Of a stretch of 6,276 nucleotides of DNA, positions 1 through 4,699 are shown piece by piece. The notes below the pieces were generated by a model. The model searched no databases, was not told the DNA's origin, and saw only the letters and a list, made by a program, of their open reading frames with translations. The first letter of the stretch is position 1. Each line of letters starts with the position of its first letter. This DNA is from Microbacteriaceae bacterium (lineage in GTDB: Bacteria > Actinomycetota > Actinomycetes > Actinomycetales > Microbacteriaceae), in the NCBI GenBank assembly GCA_003454135.1, contig DMKW01000118.1, forward strand, positions 1 through 6,276, written 5' to 3'. The position numbers were made by a program, and so were the translations under genes.

Positions 1-297
1 CTGAGCTCGACAGTGAACACGGCGCCGGACTATCGCATGTTCGCGCTGCCGGGCGCGATGCAAAAACCGGGCGTGTCGCGCGTCGAGGCGGGAAGCGGCG
101 TGCGGCTCGAGGGCGAACTCTGGCTTCTTTCTCCGGCGGCGCTCGGGACCTTCCTGGCCGCGCTGCCCGCGCCGATGACTCTCGGACCGATTGCCCTCGA
201 CGACGGGCGCGAAGTGCTGGGCTTCGGGTGTTCGTGGCCGAACGGACCCGACGTGAGCGAGTACGGAGGCTGGCGCCCCTACCTCGCCCGGGCGTGA
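1..297 (+). CDS. Allophanate hydrolase C-terminal domain protein, 3' end of gene (5' partial)
   Basis: The reading frame is open to the left edge of the window, so only the last 98 residues are visible. An in-frame GTG at 13 is not a convincing start: no ribosome binding site is visible before it, and the residues ahead of it (LSST) continue the expected domain. The visible part resembles the C-terminal domain of allophanate hydrolase (AtzF/DUR1,2 type). It has TAPDYRMFALPG near the start, KPGVSRVEAGSG, a hydrophobic stretch around WLLSPAALGTFLAALPAPM, then GPIALDDGREVLGF and a terminal YGGWRPYLARA. In that family an N-terminal amidase domain hydrolyses allophanate to ammonia and CO2 in the urea carboxylase route, and the C-terminal domain is accessory. 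Because the amidase part lies outside the window, I cannot tell a full allophanate hydrolase from a stand-alone or differently fused copy. The domain call is fairly firm; the enzyme identity is inference. Confidence 0.75.
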   Translation: MSSTVNTAPDYRMFALPGAMQKPGVSRVEAGSGVRLEGELWLLSPAALGTFLAALPAPMTLGPIALDDGREVLGFGCSWPNGPDVSEYGGWRPYLARA

Positions 298-314
298 GCC
301 GGCCGCGTCGGCTC
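296..314 (+). terminator. Possible weak terminator hairpin after the allophanate-hydrolase-like gene
   Basis: GAGCCG at 296-301 pairs with CGGCTC at 309-314 around a 7-nt loop. The stem begins inside the stop codon. Only CTTCTGG follows rather than a clear T-run, so it may not terminate efficiently, and the downstream transporter could be partly co-transcribed. Confidence 0.3.
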
Positions 315-338
315 CTTCTGGCAGAGTGAGGAGCAGAC

Positions 339-345
339 GAAGGAG
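339..345 (+). promoter_or_regulatory. Strong Shine-Dalgarno of the EamA transporter gene
   Basis: GAAGGAG lies 6 nt upstream of the ATG at 352, near-ideal complementarity and spacing. It fixes the start of the transporter gene. Confidence 0.85.
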
Positions 346-351
346 ACTGAC

Positions 352-1203
352 ATGCTGAGCGTGCTGCTCGGGCTGCTTGGCGCCGTCATCTACGGCGCGA
401 GCGACTTTTTCGGCGGCATGGCGGCACGCAGGGTGAGTGCCGTGCGAGTCACCGCCGTCAATTCCGTGGTCGGCTTCCTCACCCTCGCCCTCGGCTCGCT
501 CCTCCTGCCGACCACGTGGGGCGGCGATACCCTCGTCATCGGGGCGCTCACCGGTCTCGCGGCCTCCGCCGCGCTCGTGCTGCTCTATGCGTGTCTCGCG
601 CTCGGCCCAATGAGCGTTCTCTCACCCATCCTCTCGGTCGTCGCTGCCGTCGTGCCGATCGCGATCGGATTCGCGCGGGGGGAGAGGCTCAGCGTCGCCG
701 GCAACGTGGGTCTTCTCGTCGGGCTGGTGGCGGTCATCCTGATCTGCCTCGTGCCGGGCGCAGGCGCGGTGCGTCCGAGTGTTCGGGGCATCGTCATGGC
801 GGTCGGCGCGGGCCTCGCGATCGGCGCCTACCTCGTGATCATCGACCTCTCGGCCGCCTCGAGCGGGCCCGCACCCCTCGTCGTGTGTTTCGCCGTCACG
901 GGCCTCGTGATGGGAGCGATCCTGATCATGGGCGCGGGGAGGCGCGGATTGCCGCCCGAGCGGGCCCGCGGGGGCGTGCTTGTGCTGGCGATTCTCTGCG
1001 GCTTCACGGATGCCGTCGCCGCTTTTCTCTTTCTGCTCGCGCTTCGAGCCGGCGACCTCTCGGTAGTCTCCGTGCTCAACGCGCTCGCGCCCGCGGGCAC
1101 GATCATCCTCGCCGGCATCGTGCTCAAGGAGCGGATTGCCGTCGTGCAGTGGATCGGCCTCGTCGCGGCCCTCGCCGCCGCGGCGCTGCTCGCGCTGGCT
1201 TAG
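352..1203 (+). CDS. EamA/DMT-family membrane transporter
   Basis: This 283-residue protein is almost entirely hydrophobic and fits the ten-helix drug/metabolite transporter superfamily (two EamA repeats, usual length about 280-300). Approximate helices are residues 2-20, 33-52, 61-84, 87-107, 115-135, 146-165, 175-195, 208-230, 238-258 and 264-283. Each half ends with the family pattern in which a conserved glutamate precedes its last helix: E111 in ARGERLS and E260 in LKERIAVVQ. Both are preceded by LALGPMSVLSPI or LALRAGDLSVVSVL, the repeated A-L-x-x-G-x-x-S signature. Such proteins sit in the cytoplasmic membrane and mostly export amino acids or other small metabolites, but the substrate cannot be read from sequence. 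The start is fixed by the strong ribosome binding site. The gene lies 54 bp after the partial gene and 46 bp before lysR on the same strand. Confidence 0.92.
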   Translation: MLSVLLGLLGAVIYGASDFFGGMAARRVSAVRVTAVNSVVGFLTLALGSLLLPTTWGGDTLVIGALTGLAASAALVLLYACLALGPMSVLSPILSVVAAVVPIAIGFARGERLSVAGNVGLLVGLVAVILICLVPGAGAVRPSVRGIVMAVGAGLAIGAYLVIIDLSAASSGPAPLVVCFAVTGLVMGAILIMGAGRRGLPPERARGGVLVLAILCGFTDAVAAFLFLLALRAGDLSVVSVLNALAPAGTIILAGIVLKERIAVVQWIGLVAALAAAALLALA

Positions 1204-1225
1204 CTGTCGGGCTTATCGTCACAGC
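1203..1225. promoter_or_regulatory. Interrupted palindrome upstream of lysR, operator candidate
   Basis: GCTGT at 1203-1207 is a perfect inverted match to ACAGC at 1221-1225, separated by 13 nt. It covers the -35 region of the predicted lysR promoter and so is well placed for autoregulation. LysR-type sites classically have a T-N11-A core; the spacing here is T-N13-A, and a 5-bp half-site can occur by chance. Treat as a candidate only. Confidence 0.3.
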
Positions 1226-1237
1226 GCCACTCAGAGC

Positions 1238-1243
1238 TAGAAT
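1238..1243 (+). promoter_or_regulatory. -10 box of a probable leaderless lysR promoter
   Basis: TAGAAT matches the actinobacterial TANNNT -10 consensus and stands out in GC-rich DNA. It ends 6 nt before the ATG at 1250, so transcription would begin at or next to the A of the start codon. No Shine-Dalgarno is present in front of this ATG, as expected for a leaderless mRNA. The -35 region is poor (TTATCG around 1213-1218), which is common for such promoters. Confidence 0.6.
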
Positions 1244-1249
1244 CGATGA

Positions 1250-2179
1250 ATGGAACTGCGCCAGCTCGAACACTTCGTCACCGTCGCCGATGAGCGGCAC
1301 TTCACACGTGCCGCCGAGCTTCTCCAGATCTCCCAATCCGGCCTCTCTGCCTCGATCCGGGCCCTCGAGACGGAACTCGGAACCTCGCTCTTTGTGCGGA
1401 GCACGCGTCGTGTCGAGCTCACCGCGGCGGGCCAGGCGCTGCTCGCGGATTCGATCCGCACGCTCGCGAGCGCGGCGGCGGCCCAGAACGCGGTTGCGGC
1501 GGTGCGGGGCCTCGTGCGCGGGAGGCTCACGGTGGGCGCCGAACCGTGTCTCGGCGCGATCGACCTGCCGGCCGAGCTCGGCCGGTTTCGAGTCGCAAAC
1601 CCGGGCGTGGAGGTGAGGCTGCGCTACGACGGGTCGGTGGAGCACCTCGAAAACGTTGCGAACGGCCTCACGGATGTCGCCCTTGTCGTGGCGACGGGCC
1701 CGGTGCCGCAGGGCGTGCGGCTGCGGCCGGTGAGCTCGCAGAAGCTCATCGTCCTGTGCCACCCCGATCATCCGTTCGCGGCCGGAGACGAGATCGACAT
1801 CGAATCCCTGAGCCGGGAGCCGATGGTCGGATTCCAGCAGGGTTGGGGCGCGCAGGTGCTGTCGCGACGAGCCTTCGCGGCCGCCGGATTCGACTACCGG
1901 ACGTCCATGGAGGTCAACGACGTGCATCCGCTTCTCGACCTCGTCGGCTACAACCTCGGAGTGGCGATCGTACCGGCCAGCTTTGCCGCCAAACGCCCAG
2001 ACTCACTGTGCGCCGTGGCGCTCCCGGAGGACATGCCTGAGTGGACGGTCGCCGTCGCGGTGGCGGACGAGCCGAGCCCGGCCGCCACCGCGTTCATCGA
2101 TCAGCTGTTCGACGCGCCCGCTCAGGCCGCGTCGAGCATCGCGAGTTCGTCGGCGGAGAGCGTGACCTCGGCCGCCTGA
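1250..2179 (+). CDS. LysR-type transcriptional regulator
   Basis: The product is 309 residues long. Residues 1-60 form the winged helix-turn-helix of the LysR family: MELRQLEHFVTVADERHFTR, then AAELLQISQSGLSASIRALE (helix-turn-helix about 18-40), then LGTSLFVRSTRRVELTAAG (wing). A linker helix to about residue 90 leads into the periplasmic-binding-protein-like effector domain (about 92-290). That domain begins GRLTVGAEPCLG and contains the IVLCHPDHPFA segment and GYNLGVAIVPASFA. Such proteins bind DNA as tetramers and respond to a small ligand, unknown here. The start fits the family and follows a probable leaderless promoter. The last ~19 residues (about 291-309, Ala/Ser-rich) are encoded on the strand opposite the 3' end of the convergent aldo/keto reductase gene and look like a non-family extension. 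The target genes are not evident. Confidence 0.95.
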   Translation: MELRQLEHFVTVADERHFTRAAELLQISQSGLSASIRALETELGTSLFVRSTRRVELTAAGQALLADSIRTLASAAAAQNAVAAVRGLVRGRLTVGAEPCLGAIDLPAELGRFRVANPGVEVRLRYDGSVEHLENVANGLTDVALVVATGPVPQGVRLRPVSSQKLIVLCHPDHPFAAGDEIDIESLSREPMVGFQQGWGAQVLSRRAFAAAGFDYRTSMEVNDVHPLLDLVGYNLGVAIVPASFAAKRPDSLCAVALPEDMPEWTVAVAVADEPSPAATAFIDQLFDAPAQAASSIASSSAESVTSAA

Positions 2180-2982
2180 ACCGAATTGGTGATGCTCTGC
2201 GGGCGCGAGGCTCCCGGAATGGGGATCACCCGCGGCGATTTGGCGAGCTCCCACGCAAGGCACACGACCTGGGGCGAGAGCCCGCGGTCGGCGGCCACCC
2301 GGCCGAACGCGGCGAAGCGATCGCCGAGCGCACCGGCCGAGCGGATACCCCCGAGCGGGCTCCACGGCAGGAAGGCGATGCCGAGTTCGTCGCACAGGTC
2401 GAGTTCCGGCTCGCTGCTGCGGTACGCGGGCGAGAACTGGTTTTGCACCGACGCGAGCCGGCCGCCGAGGATCTCCTGGGCGAGACGGATTCGCTCCGGG
2501 TTCGCGTTGGAGATGCCGGCCAACCGGATCGTTCCGGCGTCGAGCAGGTCACGAATCGCCCCGACCGAGTCCTCGTATGGCACATCAGGGTCCGGGCGGT
2601 GGAACTGGTAGAGGCCGATCGAGTCGCCGCCGAGACGGGCGAGCGACGCCTCGGCCGCGCGCTTGAGGTACTCGGGGTGGCCGTTCACCGTCCACGACCC
2701 GTCGCCCGGACGCAGGTGGCCGCCCTTCGTGGCCACGAGCACGTTCGAGGTGTCACTGCCCCACGAGGCGATCGCTTTCGCGATGAGGGACTCGTTGTGC
2801 CCGACATCCGTCGCGGTCAGGTGGTATGCATCCGCCGTGTCGAAGAGCGTGACCCCCAGTTCGAGAGCGGCGTGGATGGTGGCGATCGACTGGGCCTCGT
2901 CCGGACGGCCCTCAATTGACATGGGCATGCCGCCGAGGCCGATCGCGCTGACCTCGACGCCGCCGATTGTTCGTGTATTCAT
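2122..2982 (-). CDS. Aldo/keto reductase (second gene of the pair)
   Basis: A 286-residue NAD(P)H-dependent aldo/keto reductase with a TIM-barrel fold, predicted cytosolic. The catalytic tetrad is visible: D48 and Y53 in LFDTADAYH, K86 in LVATKGGH, and H128 in GLYQFHRPDPD. The C-terminal cofactor loop is present as VIPIPGASRPQSITNSVQAA. The ATG at 2982 is preferred over in-frame starts further upstream. It has GAAGGA 9 nt upstream (2992-2997) and begins with the family N terminus TIGGVEVSAIGLGG, while the upstream extension is low-complexity and overlaps the neighbouring reductase. The gene starts 28 bp after that reductase, so the two probably share a transcript. Its 3' end overlaps the convergent lysR by 58 bp. 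The VPYEDSVGAIRDLLDAG and ISNANPERIRLAQ segments place it in a different subgroup from its neighbour. The substrate is unknown; such enzymes reduce aldehydes, ketones or pyridoxal-like carbonyls. Confidence 0.93.
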   Translation of the reverse strand: MNTRTIGGVEVSAIGLGGMPMSIEGRPDEAQSIATIHAALELGVTLFDTADAYHLTATDVGHNESLIAKAIASWGSDTSNVLVATKGGHLRPGDGSWTVNGHPEYLKRAAEASLARLGGDSIGLYQFHRPDPDVPYEDSVGAIRDLLDAGTIRLAGISNANPERIRLAQEILGGRLASVQNQFSPAYRSSEPELDLCDELGIAFLPWSPLGGIRSAGALGDRFAAFGRVAADRGLSPQVVCLAWELAKSPRVIPIPGASRPQSITNSVQAAEVTLSADELAMLDAA

Positions 2983-2991
2983 GGTTTCAAT

Positions 2992-2997
2992 TCCTTC
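2992..2997 (-). promoter_or_regulatory. Shine-Dalgarno deciding the start of the second aldo/keto reductase
   Basis: On the minus strand GAAGGA lies 9 nt before the ATG at 2982. It rules against longer in-frame starts that would run into the upstream reductase gene. Confidence 0.75.
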
Positions 2998-3010
2998 GGT
3001 GGTGGGGGCT

Positions 3011-3982
3011 TTACCAGGCGTAGTCTTCCGGCGCCGTCTTGCGGCCCGGGAAGATGTCGTCGAGGCGGCCGAGCGCCTCGGCGTCGAGGGTGACGTCGAG
3101 CGCGCGCAGCGCGGCATCCAACTGGTCTTGGGTGCGCGGCCCGATGATGGGCGCGGTCACTGCCGGCTGATGCAGCAGCCACGCGAGACCGACGTCGCCC
3201 GGCTCATGGCCGAGCTCCTGCGCGAAGTCCTCGTATTTCTCGATAGCGTCGCGATGGGTCGCGAGCGTCTCGGCTGCACGCCCTTCGAGCCGCCTCCTGC
3301 CGTCACGCTCCTTGCGCACTACCCCGCCGAGCAACCCGCCGTGCAGCGGCGACCACGGGATGATTCCGAGGCCGTTGCCCACCGCAGCGGGAATGACCTC
3401 GAGCTCGACGTCGCGGGTGAGCAGGTTGTAGATGGATTGCTCGCTCACGAGACCCGTGAAGTTGCGTCGGCGAGCCTCGGCCTGCGCGGTTGCGATGTGC
3501 CACCCCGCGAAGTTGCTGCTGCCCGCGTAGAGGATCTTGCCCTGCGCTACGGCCGTTTCCATCGCCTGCCAGATCTCATCCCACGGCGTCTCGCGATCGA
3601 TGTGATGGAACTGGTAGAGGTCGATGTAGTCGGTCTGCAGCCGCTGGAGGCTCGCATCGAGGGCACGACGGATGTTGAGCGCAGAGAGCTTGCCCTCGTT
3701 AGGCCACGGGGTCATGTCGCCGTAGACCTTCGTTGCGAGCACGGTGCGCTCGCGACGCCCACCGCCCTGCGCGAACCAGTTGCCGAGGATCGTTTCGGTG
3801 CTGCCCCTGTCGAGCTCCCCGCCGTAGACGTTCGCGGTGTCGAAGAAGTTGATGCCGTGGTCGTGCGCCGAATCCATGATCGAGAACGAGTCGGGCTCCG
3901 TTGTCTGCGGGCCGAAGTTCATCGTTCCGAGGCAGAGGCGCGAAACTTTGAGGCCGGAACGGCCGAGGTGTGTATAGTCCAT
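3011..3982 (-). CDS. Aldo/keto reductase (first gene of the pair)
   Basis: A 323-residue aldo/keto reductase of the longer type, related to the Kv-beta/YajO-like groups. The N terminus MDYTHLGRSGLKVSRLCLGT is canonical. The catalytic tetrad is D48 and Y53 in FFDTANVYGG, K85 in VLATKVYGD, and H126 in DLYQFHHID. Later family segments include AGSSNFAGWHIA, SEQSIYNLLTRDVE, GIIPWSPLHGGLLGG and the cofactor motif APIIGPRTQDQLDAAL, and it ends GRKTAPEDYAW. The protein is presumably cytosolic and uses NADPH to reduce carbonyl compounds of unknown identity. The start is set by the family N terminus, although the sequence before the ATG (GAGCCTAGAAGC) has no good ribosome binding site. It follows ypeA by 93 bp on the same strand and precedes a second, different reductase by 28 bp. 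Confidence 0.94.
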   Translation of the reverse strand: MDYTHLGRSGLKVSRLCLGTMNFGPQTTEPDSFSIMDSAHDHGINFFDTANVYGGELDRGSTETILGNWFAQGGGRRERTVLATKVYGDMTPWPNEGKLSALNIRRALDASLQRLQTDYIDLYQFHHIDRETPWDEIWQAMETAVAQGKILYAGSSNFAGWHIATAQAEARRRNFTGLVSEQSIYNLLTRDVELEVIPAAVGNGLGIIPWSPLHGGLLGGVVRKERDGRRRLEGRAAETLATHRDAIEKYEDFAQELGHEPGDVGLAWLLHQPAVTAPIIGPRTQDQLDAALRALDVTLDAEALGRLDDIFPGRKTAPEDYAW

Positions 3983-4075
3983 GCTTCTAGGCTCGTCGGG
4001 CTCGTCTCAACTGTCCAACAGGAGATTCGGATGCAACTGTGCGGTCGGGCTTCTCAATGCCGCGGATCGGCGCGG
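3983..4075 (-). other. Intergenic region upstream of the aldo/keto reductase pair
   Basis: These 93 bp hold no clear -35/-10 pair and no strong terminator after ypeA. Three small repeats are visible on the plus strand. A 9-bp tandem repeat, GGCTCGTCG then GGCTCGTC, lies at 3990-4006. CAACTGT occurs at 4008-4014 and again at 4034-4040, starts 26 bp apart. A short palindrome, CTGT-CCA-ACAG, lies at 4011-4021. They could be operator elements for the reductases, but each is short. Confidence 0.3.
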
Positions 4076-4492
4076 TCAGTCGAGAATGAGGCGCTTGCCC
4101 AGGCTCAGGACCTGGTCTTCCCCGTAGCCGAGGCCGCGGTAGAAACCGAGCACCTTCTGGTTGTCGGACCTCACCTGCAGGTTGAGCTTCGGGCATCCCC
4201 GCTCCACAAGCAGGCGTTCGACCTCGGCCATGATGGCCCGACCGAACCCCTGCCGCTGCCGCGCAGGGTCGACCGCGAGGTAGTGCACCCAGCCTCGGTG
4301 GCCGTCGAACCCGGCCATCGCCGTCGCCGAGATCGCACCCTCGGTCTCTCCGACGAGGAACAGCTCCGGCTGCTCGGAGAGCTTGCGCTCGATGTCGGCG
4401 CGCGGGTCGTTCCACGGTCGCACGAGACCGCAGCGCTCCCACAGGGCCACCACGGCGTCGGCGTCGGGCTGGGCTAAGGGTCGGATCAGCAT
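4076..4492 (-). CDS. ypeA: YpeA-type GNAT family N-acetyltransferase
   Basis: The product is 138 residues, close to the ~141 of the YpeA family. The match to remembered E. coli YpeA runs the whole length: VALWERCGLVRPWNDP, ADIERKL, FLVGE, GFDGHRGWVHYLAVDP, ERGCPKLNLQVR, and the end VLSLGKRLI. GNAT motif A for acetyl-CoA pyrophosphate binding is Q79-R80-Q81-G82-F83-G84, with the preceding LAVDP strand. These enzymes transfer an acetyl group from acetyl-CoA to an amine; the YpeA substrate is not established. I prefer the ATG at 4492, which has GAGAGG 8 nt upstream and aligns with the family's first residues (MLIRPL). A GTG at 4525 would add 11 residues without family support. The gene lies downstream of the helicase terminator, so it probably has its own promoter. 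Confidence 0.9.
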   Translation of the reverse strand: MLIRPLAQPDADAVVALWERCGLVRPWNDPRADIERKLSEQPELFLVGETEGAISATAMAGFDGHRGWVHYLAVDPARQRQGFGRAIMAEVERLLVERGCPKLNLQVRSDNQKVLGFYRGLGYGEDQVLSLGKRLILD

Positions 4493-4500
4493 CCGTCCAT

Positions 4501-4506
4501 CCTCTC
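4501..4506 (-). promoter_or_regulatory. Shine-Dalgarno deciding the start of ypeA
   Basis: GAGAGG on the minus strand, 8 nt before the ATG at 4492. This supports the shorter start that matches the family N terminus. Confidence 0.65.
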
Positions 4507-4543
4507 GCGTCTGCGATGCGGTCACCCCACCCCGGCGAACTCA

Positions 4544-4623
4544 CGTTTCTCCGGAGCATCCGGCCGAATTGCGCCCGAAATGGCCTCTGCACGTCCTTTA
4601 GCGCGACATCCTCCGGAGAAACG
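4544..4623. repeat. Perfect 13-bp inverted repeat upstream of ypeA
   Basis: CGTTTCTCCGGAG at 4544-4556 is the exact reverse complement of CTCCGGAGAAACG at 4611-4623, with 54 bp between. Each arm contains the self-complementary octamer CTCCGGAG, so each arm could itself be a dimer site. Allowing a 2-nt CG bulge, the match extends a few bases further outward. The arms lie about 52 and 119 bp upstream of the ypeA ATG. This fits a pair of operator sites, or a long-looped RNA stem in the ypeA leader. There is no direct evidence for either. Confidence 0.6.
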
Positions 4624-4648
4624 CGTGTTGGGCGCTCCGGGGAACGGC

Positions 4649-4682
4649 AAAGGGCGCCCATCCGTGAGGATGAGCGCCCTTC
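4649..4682 (-). terminator. Intrinsic terminator of the DEAD-box helicase gene
   Basis: AAGGGCGC at 4650-4657 pairs with GCGCCCTT at 4674-4681. After a C/A mismatch the stem continues with CATCC (4659-4663) against GGATG (4668-4672), closed by a GTGA loop: 13 pairs in all. On the minus strand the stem is followed by TTGCCGTTCC, a short and broken T-run typical of GC-rich actinobacterial terminators. It begins about 20 nt past the helicase stop codon. Confidence 0.85.
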
Positions 4683-4699
4683 GAGAGCGAGCTGCTGCT

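Noticed and set aside
2041..2919. A 292-codon plus-strand open frame overlapping the lysR end and the second reductase
   Set aside because: It is antisense to the well-supported reductase and starts inside lysR in another frame; the composition is highly charged with no domain.
1206..4052. GTCGGGCT shared by the lysR and reductase upstream regions (1206, 3995, 4044)
   Set aside because: The same octamer also occurs inside coding sequence at 718 and 4463, so it reflects GC-rich codon use rather than a specific regulatory site.
4049..4075. Hairpin after the ypeA stop codon
   Set aside because: Only 4-bp alternative stems (CCGC/GCGG or GCCG/CGGC) form and no T-run follows; too weak to call a terminator.
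2663..4477. A 604-codon open frame on the plus strand, antisense to both reductases and ypeA
   Set aside because: It lies opposite three genes with intact motifs, resembles no family, is rich in Arg/Val/Glu as expected from the complement of GC-biased codons, and has no ribosome binding site. It is a codon-bias shadow.
4641..4645. GGAAC resembling an ECF sigma factor -35 element
   Set aside because: It points along the plus strand, where no gene follows, and has no matching -10; it flanks the helicase terminator stem.
3987..4661. A 224-codon minus-strand frame spanning the ypeA upstream region and the ypeA gene
   Set aside because: It overlaps ypeA in a different frame and is Arg-rich and low-complexity; the ypeA frame has clear full-length family similarity.
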